Assembly (NCBI GenBank): GCA_019414665.1 | Contig: DXLO01000017.1 | Span: forward strand, 1-53,294 | Length of the DNA stretch: 53,294 nucleotides | Direction: 5' to 3' | Origin: Bacteroides sp. | Lineage (GTDB): Bacteria; Bacteroidota; Bacteroidia; Bacteroidales; Bacteroidaceae | Part shown: positions 16,705 to 25,060 of the stretch, piece by piece | How positions within the stretch are numbered: the stretch's first letter is position 1 | Layout: each line of letters starts with the position of its first letter | The notes under the pieces: model-generated | The model's input: the letters and a program-made list of their open reading frames with translations, nothing else | Told to the model about the DNA's origin: nothing | Databases searched by the model: none | Position numbers and translations under genes: made by a program

Positions 16705-17014
16705 TATGCTCCTTTTTTGTTAATACCCTGTTTATGTCCAGATTACTGATGTTTATCTCTTTTCCCGTCTCCTTGAACTTTTGGGGCCGTGCCTTTCTTT
16801 TCAGCTTGTATAGAAGTAGCGGCAGGGTGGGCAGCGAGATGACGAGCACCAGGACCGGCAGGTTCCAGTTGCCTGCGGATATCCCCGCACGGATGCCGAG
16901 GAAGAACAGGACGAAAGCGGCGGAACAACAGCCGACGAATATCCAGTAGTCCCCGGAAAGAAGCCCCCGTATCATGCAGGGGCTCTCCAGTCCTTTTCTG
17001 ATCCTGTATCTCAT
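16673..17014 (-). CDS. traF: Conjugation protein TraF (DUF4133, VirB3-like)
   Basis: A 113-residue inner-membrane protein with two helices (DYWIFVGCCSAAFVLFFLGI, LPVLVLVISLPTLPLLLY) and a cytoplasmic basic tail. It matches DUF4133 TraF of Bacteroides elements, the VirB3-like partner of TraG. The frame is open further upstream, but the start MRYRIRKGLESPCMIRGLL at 17014 forms an ATGA overlap with the traE stop and matches family length. Confidence 0.88.
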   Translation of the reverse strand: MRYRIRKGLESPCMIRGLLSGDYWIFVGCCSAAFVLFFLGIRAGISAGNWNLPVLVLVISLPTLPLLLYKLKRKARPQKFKETGKEINISNLDINRVLTKKEHNEIRRGIQHT

Positions 17015-17331
17015 ATCGACAGGCTGATACCGGAAATGGCACTCTTTACGGCGGACACCACGACTGCGGCCAGCAATGCAAAGCCGACATACCAGCCCAG
17101 GGCGACGAATCCTTCCTTTCGCGTGCCCCTGTTCTCCTTGTCGATGATATTGTCCCATTGCTGGATAAGGCCCAGAATGATACCTCCAAGCATAAAACCG
17201 CCGAACACGGGCAGTGTAAAACTGTCCAGGACATCATTGATCGCTCCCCGGGCATCCTGGGCGAATCCCCGGAGTGTATATGATGCAGACATGACAGTCA
17301 GAAACAATTTTTTTCCTGTAAAATTTCTCAT
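17011..17331 (-). CDS. traE: Conjugation protein TraE (DUF4134, VirB2-like)
   Basis: A 106-residue, two-helix membrane protein after a signal-like N-terminus (MRNFTGKKLFLTVMSASYTL). The two hydrophobic helices are LPVFGGFMLGGIILGLIQQW and GWYVGFALLAAVVVSAVKSA. This is the layout of VirB2-type pilin-like DUF4134 TraE proteins. It starts just 7 bases after the stop of the last fimbrillin gene, so the fimbria cassette and the tra block read as one operon. An upstream in-frame extension is rejected as too long for the family. Confidence 0.88.
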   Translation of the reverse strand: MRNFTGKKLFLTVMSASYTLRGFAQDARGAINDVLDSFTLPVFGGFMLGGIILGLIQQWDNIIDKENRGTRKEGFVALGWYVGFALLAAVVVSAVKSAISGISLSI

Positions 17332-17338
17332 TTTGTTA

Positions 17339-18136
17339 TTATTTGTTAGGTTTGATAGTTCCGTTATAGTCTTCTCCTTCCTGCCAGGGACGGACACTTA
17401 CACCGGAAAGAATGAGTCCCCCTTCTTTGCCCAGGGACAATGCATATCCGTATCTTTTCCCGGCCTCCAGGGTGACGGCCGGCAGCAGCCAGCCGTATGT
17501 GTTCTCCTGAAAACGGATCACGACCCTGTTGTTTCCCGCCTTGCCCGGCAGCAGAAGGAGGGTGTTCCCCTCCGAGGGGACCGTACCTTTTTCGCCTGCC
17601 GACAGTTTGCCGCCGGCAAGGTCATAAGTGCCGCCTGTAGGAACATCCTCCACACTCAGAGTGCACGCGCTGCTGCCCTCTATGGTGAATTCCAGCAGGC
17701 AGAGCAGGTGTTCCATCCCTATGTCCGCTGACCGGTTCTGCCAGTCCAGGCGTATCTCCCCGGATGCCAGGTAGTCGGTCTGGGGGACCAGGCTCAGGGG
17801 CAGCTCCTTTCCCGGGATGGCGGCGAAAGGGGAGAATGCGAACAGCCTGCAGGGGGTCTCCGTGAGTGTGACCTCCGGAAAGATCCAGCCTTCCCCGTAT
17901 GTTACATGCAGCGGGTTTACGGCTCCGGCATAACCGCCGCCCGTATCGTCAAGCAGCACCATTCCGAAATCTTTCACAAGGGTGGGACTTCCGTCAGTTC
18001 CGCCACGGCTGGAGCAGCTCTCTATCCTCAGTCCGGCCTTCCCGCCCTGCGGGAAGGGCTCCCGTTCACCCGAGCAGCCCGCAAGGACTGCCGGTAGCAG
18101 GAACAGGACAACCGGTTTGTATATGTCTATTTTCAT
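17339..18136 (-). CDS. Fimbrillin-family (Mfa-like) lipoprotein
   Basis: A 265-residue lipoprotein with its lipobox Cys near residue 20 (LPAVLAGC). The two-domain transthyretin-like layout of type V pilins is suggested by LFAFSPFAAIPGKELPLSL in the middle and the C-terminal LPAVTLEAGKRYGYALSL, followed by VRPWQEG, a pattern typical of Mfa_like/fimbrillin domains. The start at MKIDIYK (18136) is chosen over an ATG four codons earlier. It is the sixth and last gene of the fimbria cassette and could be an anchor or minor pilin. Confidence 0.8.
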   Translation of the reverse strand: MKIDIYKPVVLFLLPAVLAGCSGEREPFPQGGKAGLRIESCSSRGGTDGSPTLVKDFGMVLLDDTGGGYAGAVNPLHVTYGEGWIFPEVTLTETPCRLFAFSPFAAIPGKELPLSLVPQTDYLASGEIRLDWQNRSADIGMEHLLCLLEFTIEGSSACTLSVEDVPTGGTYDLAGGKLSAGEKGTVPSEGNTLLLLPGKAGNNRVVIRFQENTYGWLLPAVTLEAGKRYGYALSLGKEGGLILSGVSVRPWQEGEDYNGTIKPNK

Positions 18137-18159
18137 AACCGCATTCAATTGATTTTTTG

Positions 18160-19746
18160 TTATTGTTCGATGTCAATGGAAGTCTTTCCCTTTTGTCTGA
18201 CAGTCAGGGTCAGCTTCATGTTGCTTTCCTCTTGTGTGAGTGTGACATTTCCACTACGTATTTCCTTTGCCGGATTCTCCTCGTAGCTTACCGACGAGCC
18301 GTTCACATGAATCCAGCTGTCACCGGATGCGCTCCAGGAAAGGGCTTTTGTAGAGTTGCCCGTTTTCTTGTAACTTGTTATGTCCAAAATAAACGAACCA
18401 GAACTGGATTCGACACGCTCACTATGGCTGGTTCCGCCATCCGCATAGCTGAAATAATAGCTTACCGGAGATCCCTCCTGGGTGATTGTGGCCGTGGCCG
18501 AGCTTCCTCCGTGACTTGCCGTAAACACACAGCTCCGGGATGAGCCTGACAGGTTTTCCGACACTGTCACCGTATTCCCTGAAAGGAGGAATCCTTCTGC
18601 TCCTCCGCTGAGGGAGGGGACAGCCGTCTGTGTGTTTTCTGCCACTCCGTTGACGAACACTCCGCGTGAGGCTCCCGCCACAAGGGAAGATCTGCCGCCC
18701 TGCCAGCCGATGACGGAGGGATTTGCCGTCAGGGTGACCGACCAGCCGCCATAATTACGGTACCTGGGCTCGAGTGTACGGTCCGACAGTACCTCGAAAC
18801 TGTACCGTGTGTCATTCGACACGATCCTGCCGTCCTCGTACCATCCTGCGAACTCATAACCGCCGTTCACGGACGCGGTGACCGTGCAGGTGCTTCCCAT
18901 GTCGTACAGGCCCGCACCTGTGGTGCTTCCACCCTGCGGATAGTCAAGGACGGTTATCCGTATCTTGTAATCTATCCGGTAGTTGTGGATTCTGCCGGGT
19001 TCGGTGGTCATGTCGGAAGTGCCGCGCAGCTTCATGTCCGGGGTTCCTGTGAGGGTTATGTAATTGGAGGTTGTCGTAAGGGTCTGGGCGGGTATGGTCA
19101 TCCGGAATACCGTGGTGAGGTTCCCGGAACTGTACCTGTACATGGCATAGCTTCCCCTGGTCTCGTCCGTAACGGTTTTTCCGGTAAGCAGGTTGAACCG
19201 GCTGCCGTATTTCACATTTTCCATACGGGCGCCGTCCACGCGGTCGCTTCCTTCCACCCGGACCTCCACGGTCGACAGCCGGTGCTCGAAATGCAGCGGT
19301 ATCGTATAGTCCTGTATTACGTCCGTATAGGACGCTGTCAGGAAATCGGCTGAAAGCCATCCGGACTTTTCCTGCTGGTCTCCTATGGAATGGGATATGG
19401 CGGTGATGTCTGTCTGCCCCTCCTTGAAAGGATAATATACATAGAAGTCAAGATCGGTCCCCACCGTCACAATGATGTTGTCCTCTTCCGTTGCGGGTTT
19501 GAATGCCCGGCCGTCATAGGTGTATTTGTTATTTGTGGCCCAGTACACGCCGGTCTTGGGCTCGATGGCAAATACGCCTATGGAGTTTCCCTTTTCGAAC
19601 GTGCCTTCCTGGGTGGCACGCGTTTGGGCGACGGTAAAGGTGACACGGCCGTTTTCCGGGCATGGCTCCTCCTGTTCCTTCCGGCAGGAGGATACGGACA
19701 GCAGGACAAGGAAGCCGCAGATTATCGTTGTTATTGATTTTACCAT
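18160..19746 (-). CDS. Large fimbrillin/adhesin lipoprotein with repeat and Ig-like domains (possible tip protein)
   Basis: A 528-residue lipoprotein with its lipobox Cys near 21 (LLSVSSC). An N-terminal fimbrillin-like domain contains TRA (TVAQTRATQEG) and LDFYVYYPFKEGQ. A divergent InlB B-type repeat follows (TGAGLYDMGSTCTVTA, then GYEFAGWYEDGR). Two BACON-like Ig domains (TANPSVIGWQGGRSSL; YFSYADGGTSH) end in VRQKGK. Size and multi-domain C-terminus fit a fimbrial tip adhesin rather than a shaft pilin. The start at 19746 (MVKSITTIICG) is chosen because the longer frame has no signal peptide. Its repeat motif is shared with the lipoprotein encoded at 5727-6788. Confidence 0.8.
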   Translation of the reverse strand: MVKSITTIICGFLVLLSVSSCRKEQEEPCPENGRVTFTVAQTRATQEGTFEKGNSIGVFAIEPKTGVYWATNNKYTYDGRAFKPATEEDNIIVTVGTDLDFYVYYPFKEGQTDITAISHSIGDQQEKSGWLSADFLTASYTDVIQDYTIPLHFEHRLSTVEVRVEGSDRVDGARMENVKYGSRFNLLTGKTVTDETRGSYAMYRYSSGNLTTVFRMTIPAQTLTTTSNYITLTGTPDMKLRGTSDMTTEPGRIHNYRIDYKIRITVLDYPQGGSTTGAGLYDMGSTCTVTASVNGGYEFAGWYEDGRIVSNDTRYSFEVLSDRTLEPRYRNYGGWSVTLTANPSVIGWQGGRSSLVAGASRGVFVNGVAENTQTAVPSLSGGAEGFLLSGNTVTVSENLSGSSRSCVFTASHGGSSATATITQEGSPVSYYFSYADGGTSHSERVESSSGSFILDITSYKKTGNSTKALSWSASGDSWIHVNGSSVSYEENPAKEIRSGNVTLTQEESNMKLTLTVRQKGKTSIDIEQ

Positions 19747-19793
19747 GATTGTTTTTTTAGGACGGGGACCGGAGTCCCCTGTTGTTCTGTAAT

Positions 19794-20741
19794 TTATTTG
19801 ACCGGTACAAGCGTTACGTCGGATTCGCTTGAACCCCATGGCTCGATGGTTACGGACTGTCCGTTCTCGCCTCCGATTTCCGCGTCATTGGAGCGCATCG
19901 TTATCGAATAGATATATCTCTTTCCGGCTTCCCAGCTTATCTGGGGAATGGAATAGGTATAGGTTGCCCCGTCGATGACGACCTCCATGCTGACTTCTCC
20001 GGATGCCAGGCTCATGGGATAGATTGCGGCGGCGAAGTCTACCGACGGGTTCCCCTGTGCCGGAATGGTCGTGTTGGGAGTCCATGAGAGTTCCGTGGAT
20101 GTCGGGGAGAAGATGATCCTTCCGTTGTCGTTTAGGTTCATTGTCCCCGAGGTTCCGAACTTGGCCGCCTTGGATTTCAGTTTCGCGGATGTCAGGTTGC
20201 CGTCATTATGATATTCCGGAGAAACTTTCAGACGGATGACGAGCTGGGACAATGCATGTTTCATGGGAATGACGGCATCCGTTTCAATGACCGACACCTG
20301 GTTTGTGCTCTTTCCCCACATGTAGTCGACAGAGGTTCCCGCATTGATGGGAACGGGGACTTTGGTACCGTCAGCGACGGCCTGGTTGTATGGGTAATAC
20401 GCCCATATCGTCGCCTTGTCCGAAAGAAGATAGACGGGTTTTGCCTGGCTCCATCCGGCCGCTGTTTTTGTGGACTTGTTGTTCTGCGCGTCATAACGCG
20501 GATAGGCGTCCCCCCATCCGGTGGCCTTGTACATGAACAGCCCCATGGCGTCATTTACCGCCCATTCGGTTTTCGGCACGAAGCCGGCCCTCGTGTCCGT
20601 GCCGACTGTCGGCACAATATTCAGTACGGAGGCTGAAACCCCGTCTGTTTCCGGTTGTTCGTCCACTATTTCCTTGTTGCTGCATGAAGCCAGCATCCCG
20701 GCGGCAATTACCGCTGCCGAAATCATAATTCTTGTTTTCAT
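19794..20741 (-). CDS. Fimbrillin-family major pilin lipoprotein (type V pilus)
   Basis: A 315-residue lipoprotein, lipobox Cys20 (AAGMLASC), with the fimbrillin signature TDTRAGF around Arg51, where type V pilin precursors are typically cleaved by an Arg-specific protease after surface export. Further family marks are TIWAYYPYNQ, a central MKHALSQLVIRLKV segment and the C-terminal WEAGKRYIYSITM with a final beta strand. Being complete and of standard length, it is the best candidate for the shaft pilin. Assembly through donor-strand exchange is family knowledge, not seen here. Confidence 0.85.
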   Translation of the reverse strand: MKTRIMISAAVIAAGMLASCSNKEIVDEQPETDGVSASVLNIVPTVGTDTRAGFVPKTEWAVNDAMGLFMYKATGWGDAYPRYDAQNNKSTKTAAGWSQAKPVYLLSDKATIWAYYPYNQAVADGTKVPVPINAGTSVDYMWGKSTNQVSVIETDAVIPMKHALSQLVIRLKVSPEYHNDGNLTSAKLKSKAAKFGTSGTMNLNDNGRIIFSPTSTELSWTPNTTIPAQGNPSVDFAAAIYPMSLASGEVSMEVVIDGATYTYSIPQISWEAGKRYIYSITMRSNDAEIGGENGQSVTIEPWGSSESDVTLVPVK

Positions 20742-20777
20742 TTTTCTTGTTGATTTGGTTTTGTTATAATTATAGTC

Positions 20778-21644
20778 TTATGGAAATTCCGTTTCGGGGG
20801 TGTCCTCCCAGTCCGGGATGATGACCGGCCCGCCAATCTCCAGTTCCCTGCCGATGTGCAGGTCCAGCTCCAGCGAGATCTCGTCACCGTCGAATCCCCG
20901 CAGATACGGGGTCAGGTCAACTGACTGCCGTTCATTGAATACGGAGTCCTCCTCCTTCATCAGAACCTCTACGGCAAGAATGTTCTCTGCCGCCGGACTG
21001 AATCCGAACACATAAAGGCCCGCCGTCCATACATTGTCGGCCTTCTTTGCGAAGGAGGCGGTCGCACTTGCGGTTCCGGTCCTTTCACGGGAGGCCAGAT
21101 ACCTGGCCGTAGAGATTCCCGAAAGGGTACAGTTCAAGCCGGACAACGGTACGGTGTTGCCGGACACGTTAATCTTTATGTTCAGTTTCTGGACAAAAGC
21201 CGCAGGCTGTATCCTTACCCGTTTGGGATTCCGATATTCAAGCCTTTCACTGAAGGCCGAGGAACAGCAGAATTTCTGTACCTCTGAAATGTGCGCCTCC
21301 CCGTCAATGGTGTCAGTCCGGACGGACAGACGCGTCTCATGATAGTCATTCCTGTCCAGCAGTTCATAGTTCCCCGTATAGAACAGGAACCTGTATGCCC
21401 CCTGGGGCAGGCTCCAGCGGAGTGTATCCTGTGTGAACGTTGTCCCTTCGGAATACGGCACATCCGTTCCGAAAGGGATGACGTGTCTTTCCTGGGGGAC
21501 AGGCGGCTTTTCCTTTATTCCGCTGAAATCGCACCAGGCTACAAGTTCTCCTTCCCGGATACAGAAGTCCTCATTGAAATTGCAGCCGCCGAGCATTATT
21601 GCGGGGAATGACGCAAGTACCAGTACTTTTCTGTCAATATTCAT
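20778..21644 (-). CDS. DUF5119-type lipoprotein of the fimbria cassette
   Basis: A 288-residue lipoprotein with its lipobox Cys at about 21 (FPAIMLGGC). Following features are ELVAWCDFSG, GAYRFLFYTGNYELL and a C-terminal fimbrillin-like half with VQKLNIKINV and LYVFGFSPAAENILAVEV. This fits DUF5119 proteins that accompany fimbrillins in Bacteroides. The start MNIDRKVL at 21644 overlaps the upstream OmpA-like gene by 11 bases. Likely a pilus accessory or anchor subunit. Family assignment is from memory of the pattern. Confidence 0.7.
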   Translation of the reverse strand: MNIDRKVLVLASFPAIMLGGCNFNEDFCIREGELVAWCDFSGIKEKPPVPQERHVIPFGTDVPYSEGTTFTQDTLRWSLPQGAYRFLFYTGNYELLDRNDYHETRLSVRTDTIDGEAHISEVQKFCCSSAFSERLEYRNPKRVRIQPAAFVQKLNIKINVSGNTVPLSGLNCTLSGISTARYLASRERTGTASATASFAKKADNVWTAGLYVFGFSPAAENILAVEVLMKEEDSVFNERQSVDLTPYLRGFDGDEISLELDLHIGRELEIGGPVIIPDWEDTPETEFP

Positions 21645-23697
21645 CTTTGTATAAATTATAAGTTTCAATAAGCGTGTTTATTTCGGGGTCCAGCCGTCCG
21701 CGCCATATCTTGCCGGCATCCTGGTCGCATGACCTGACATATGACTTGACGGCATCCTCCTTGCGCCCCAGGCGGCTGTACAGGATGGCGAGCAGGTAGT
21801 TCCGGTCTGATGTGTCCCGCTGTTCCCGCATGATCTCAAGCGCACGGGCGTCATAGCCGAGCGACATGAGGCAGACAGCGGTATTATAGTCTGCCGGGTA
21901 GTGCTCGTCCAGCAGGGCAAGAGCCTGTTTGTACCTCCTGTCCTCTATCATCCGCACGGCAGCCATATAGGTGCTGTCGATGACCGGCATCACAACCGTG
22001 TCCTGAATCATGTCCCGCCGGTGGAGATGGAACAGGAATTCCACTCCGCGCAGGAGAGGATAATGCTTTTCCCGGATTCTCCTGTAATCCTCCGGATATT
22101 TTCTCAGGGCGTGCTCACGGATGTCCGGATTCCTTGTTTCCTCCATGATCCGGAGCAGTTCCGGCCGGTGTCTCAGGGTGTCGTCTTTTGCGACAAGTCC
22201 GCGCAGCCTTTCCCAGTCTTCCCCCCGCCATGCAGGGCGGAAGATGGTGTCAACGCCTTCCGCATCCTCCGTACGTCTTGCAAGGTACTTTTTCAGTTCC
22301 GTCGCACGTCCCCTGGACAGGAACAGATTCATCCCCGCATCACCCTCCGGAGATGAGGTCGCGGTCATCAGCACGCTGTCTATGAGGAACTCTCCTGTAT
22401 AGTTTATGCTCCGTATCGCCTTGAACACCTTGTCGATTTCCGACCTGTTGTTTCCGGTTTCCTCCCGGAACTCGGTACTGCCTGTCTTATAGGCCACGTA
22501 TGCGCGCAGGCTTACCTCGTCCTTGCGGGTGACAATCTTCTTTTTATAGCGGGGAGTCCGGTCAAGGAACTGCACCATGCTCGAGATGAAATAGGTGATC
22601 GTGTCCGACGGCGGAAGCGGGGTACGTGTCTCGTCCTTGGAAAGGATCAGTCCGTCAAGCGTCAGATCTATCCTTTTCGTGTTTTCCGTGGCCGGGAGTT
22701 CCTGCTTGTAATAATAGACGAACTTGTTCCCTTCCCGGATGACCGTATCCAGACGGGCCGGCTCATACGGAAAACGCACATATTTGTCATACATGGCACC
22801 GGCCTGTTCCTTTCTCTTCTGGTTCTCCGCCATCTTGCCGTAATCGGTGAAACGCCTCGTGATGGTGGCGGAATCTTCAGGGGAGATGCTCCGGGTACGG
22901 ATCTTATATCCGTCTTCGGCAAACATCCTCCATCTGGAAGGGATATATTTCCCTTCAAGCTCCCTGGTCATCCAGTAGGCGGGAAGATGCTCCAGGATTG
23001 AATTGTAGCCGGCGATGGCTCTCCGGTTCTGCTCGACACGCCAGTTGAACAGGGCAAACCGGGCATTGGCCTTGTCCGACCAGTCAATCCAGCGTTCTTT
23101 CTGCAGCACCTCGTGCTTCCAGGCCTGGAAGTATTCCTCTTCCAGTTCGGCCAGTGCCTTCCTGTAGCCTTTCCCGTCAAACAGTTTCTGCAGGTACAGG
23201 CTGTCGGGTATGATGGAGTTGATGAACGCCTGGTAGCGCATATAGCCTCTTTTCTGCATCTTGGCAAAGTCAGCCCCTGAAAGGAAGATCCTGTCCAGAT
23301 ATAACGTATCCGAAGGCTTGTAGGCCACCGGGGCCAGCTGGAGTTGCCACTTGTTGCTGATCAGCTCTCCCGGAACCGTCACGACAAAGTCCAGGTTTAT
23401 CTTCCCGTTTCTTTCCGCCACCTGCTTGCTTCTGGCCATTACGGTGATTTCGGACAGTTCCACGGAAGTGATCTCCTCACCGGTCACGCTGTCTTTCTCG
23501 GCCCGCGTGACGATATGCCGCTCACCCTTGTCGTCTGTCCATGCTATCTGTTCCGGCACCTTGCAGGCCGTATCCGTTGTCGCCTCCCTCACCCCGGGCT
23601 GCGAGATGCGCACGCGTGCCAGACGGTGCTCCGATCCGCAGGAAAGGAGCAGGCCCGAGAGCAGTGCAAACGGTATGATACGTCTTGTAGTCCTCAT
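21634..23697 (-). CDS. Large OmpA-domain/TPR lipoprotein of the fimbria cassette (DUF3868-like)
   Basis: A 687-residue lipoprotein with Cys20 (SGLLLSC). It has a long N-terminal region with beta-rich and helical parts, then an OmpA-like peptidoglycan-binding segment (EFLIDSVLMTATSSPEGDAG, then LSRGRATELKKYL). TPR-like helices near the C-terminus are ALALLDEHYPADYNTAVCL and LLAILYSRLGRKEDAVKSY. Proteins of this kind stand next to DUF3575 proteins in Bacteroidales fimbria loci and probably tie the apparatus to the cell wall. It lies 9 bases after the DUF3575 gene and overlaps the next. Confidence 0.75.
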   Translation of the reverse strand: MRTTRRIIPFALLSGLLLSCGSEHRLARVRISQPGVREATTDTACKVPEQIAWTDDKGERHIVTRAEKDSVTGEEITSVELSEITVMARSKQVAERNGKINLDFVVTVPGELISNKWQLQLAPVAYKPSDTLYLDRIFLSGADFAKMQKRGYMRYQAFINSIIPDSLYLQKLFDGKGYRKALAELEEEYFQAWKHEVLQKERWIDWSDKANARFALFNWRVEQNRRAIAGYNSILEHLPAYWMTRELEGKYIPSRWRMFAEDGYKIRTRSISPEDSATITRRFTDYGKMAENQKRKEQAGAMYDKYVRFPYEPARLDTVIREGNKFVYYYKQELPATENTKRIDLTLDGLILSKDETRTPLPPSDTITYFISSMVQFLDRTPRYKKKIVTRKDEVSLRAYVAYKTGSTEFREETGNNRSEIDKVFKAIRSINYTGEFLIDSVLMTATSSPEGDAGMNLFLSRGRATELKKYLARRTEDAEGVDTIFRPAWRGEDWERLRGLVAKDDTLRHRPELLRIMEETRNPDIREHALRKYPEDYRRIREKHYPLLRGVEFLFHLHRRDMIQDTVVMPVIDSTYMAAVRMIEDRRYKQALALLDEHYPADYNTAVCLMSLGYDARALEIMREQRDTSDRNYLLAILYSRLGRKEDAVKSYVRSCDQDAGKIWRGRLDPEINTLIETYNLYKDEY

Positions 23698-23706
23698 CCT
23701 TCCCGC

Positions 23707-24255
23707 TTAAAAAAGATACACGACATTGAGAGCTGCACGGGTCGGAAGAAAATGCCAGCCGTACTCCTGTCCGACAAGGTCCCCGCAGCGTTTGCACAGA
23801 TATTTGTCATAAGCCAGCCATACGGCACCCGCACCGGCTTCCCATTCGAGGTTCCAGCGCCTGCCTATCTGGTAGGCCTTCCCGATACTTAAACCTACTC
23901 CGTAGCCTTCCCCCTCGTAGCGGTACTTGTTGCCGAACAGGTTCCCCACGCTGTAGGTGCCGGCCGTACCGTACATGCCGATGAATCCGCCCATGTAGCT
24001 TTCCAGCAGCCAGTAGCGTACTCCGGGGGCCGCATAGAAATTGCGGAACTGCCGGTTGCGGCCGAACTTGAACGGGTTGTACTGCACGGGCAGGTGCAGT
24101 GACCATTTACGGTTCAGCGTCATGGAAGCCTCCAGATTCAGGTTGGTCGTTGCCAGACCGATCACATTGGTACGCAATGAGTAGGACTGTGCCGATACCG
24201 ACAGGAAGAATGCCAGCAGTCCCGCACACAGAAACAGCTTTTTTCCCGTATTCAT
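23707..24255 (-). CDS. DUF3575 outer-membrane beta-barrel-type protein
   Basis: A 182-residue exported protein: signal peptide MNTGKKLFLCAGLLAFFLS...VSAQ, then alternating strands with LRTNVIGLATTNLNLEASM, WSLHLPVQYNPFKFG and GVRYWLLESYMGGFIGMYG, ending RAALNVVYLF, as in DUF3575 proteins of fimbria clusters. Start choice: AAAGGAGG lies seven bases before the ATG at 24255, whereas the ATG at 24261 would be too close. It is the first gene of the cassette and is coupled to the DUF3127 gene, whose stop is at 24258. Confidence 0.82.
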   Translation of the reverse strand: MNTGKKLFLCAGLLAFFLSVSAQSYSLRTNVIGLATTNLNLEASMTLNRKWSLHLPVQYNPFKFGRNRQFRNFYAAPGVRYWLLESYMGGFIGMYGTAGTYSVGNLFGNKYRYEGEGYGVGLSIGKAYQIGRRWNLEWEAGAGAVWLAYDKYLCKRCGDLVGQEYGWHFLPTRAALNVVYLF

Positions 24256-24257
24256 TC

Positions 24258-24542
24258 TCATGCCTCCTTTGCTTTGATGACGGTCACCTCCCAGGCCGTC
24301 AGGGTATTGAACCACCGGTTCTCCCACTGGCGGGCGGAACAGTCAAATTTCACATGCACAGTCTGGCCGGCTTCAACCGCATACCGGTCGATGTTGGCGT
24401 TCATCAGCTGCAGGCACAGGCTCTGCGGTCTGCTTTCCTCCGTCTCGAGGACAAATTCCCGGCTCTTCCACTCATTGCCGGAAGTTTTGCCGACCCCATC
24501 CTTTATGGGAAGTACGGCGATAACTTTTCCTTGTATTTCCAT
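24258..24542 (-). CDS. DUF3127 OB-fold-like protein
   Basis: A 94-residue protein starting MEIQGKVIAVLPIKDGVGKT, with SGNEWKSREFVLETEE and a C-terminal WFNTLTAWEVTVIKA. This is the pattern of DUF3127, a small OB-fold family found on Bacteroides mobile elements and thought to resemble single-strand DNA-binding proteins. Such a protein would make sense beside a primase. It directly precedes the fimbria cassette. The family call is good; the DNA-binding role is inferred. Confidence 0.8.
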   Translation of the reverse strand: MEIQGKVIAVLPIKDGVGKTSGNEWKSREFVLETEESRPQSLCLQLMNANIDRYAVEAGQTVHVKFDCSARQWENRWFNTLTAWEVTVIKAKEA

Positions 24543-24544
24543 TT

Positions 24545-24790
24545 TTAATCGGTTTTATTTAGCAGAATGTCACAATAGGCATCTGCATCTATTTTTTGAG
24601 ATTGTATTTTATTGATTTTGAATCCGGCTTCTAAAAAATCAGAAAGTTCGATGCCTGATAAGAAAAAAGTCCTTATCTCAATATATTCTCCGGGCATTGT
24701 TAAACCTGACATCTCCTTTTGTTGCCAATATCTAACCCATGTATGAGCGTTCTTATTGAGAAGGTTGAATATAATTTGTTCTATACTCAT
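24545..24790 (-). CDS. Unknown protein, AT-rich cargo gene 3
   Basis: An 81-residue protein from MSIEQIIFNLLNKNAHTWVR. No family recognised. A mixed alpha/beta pattern is suggested by GEYIEIRTFFLSGIELSDFL and an end DILLNKTD. The frame stays open upstream to 24817 only through a TTG start. The ATG at 24790 is preferred. It is much more AT-rich than the tra and fimbria genes around it and belongs with the next two genes to an AT-rich insert. Confidence 0.55.
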   Translation of the reverse strand: MSIEQIIFNLLNKNAHTWVRYWQQKEMSGLTMPGEYIEIRTFFLSGIELSDFLEAGFKINKIQSQKIDADAYCDILLNKTD

Positions 24791-24803
24791 TCTTAATTTA
24801 ATA

Positions 24804-25022
24804 TTAATCATCTTCAACGAAAGTGTTAGTCGTGTTTATCACACCAGCAGAATCAACGCTCTTACCATCCCGGATAAACACTTTTTCTCGCATTAACTCT
24901 TCATAGTCATATCGTGACATTCCGATTACACACACACGACCATCAACATACAATTTACATTTCATTAATTCAGTTTCTTCTATCGGACCGATAACATCTA
25001 TTTGAATTGTTCTTTTATTCAT
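24804..25022 (-). CDS. Unknown protein, AT-rich cargo gene 2
   Basis: A 72-residue acidic protein starting MNKRTIQIDVIGPIEETELM and ending NTFVEDD. The region KLYVDGRVCVIGMSRYDYEE looks like two beta strands, but no family is recognised. A good ribosome binding site (AGAAAGGAATG) precedes the ATG, supporting expression. Strongly AT-rich relative to the flanking island. Confidence 0.6.
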   Translation of the reverse strand: MNKRTIQIDVIGPIEETELMKCKLYVDGRVCVIGMSRYDYEELMREKVFIRDGKSVDSAGVINTTNTFVEDD

Positions 25023-25060
25023 AATTCATTCCTTTCTATATCGTTTATAGTCATATCCAG

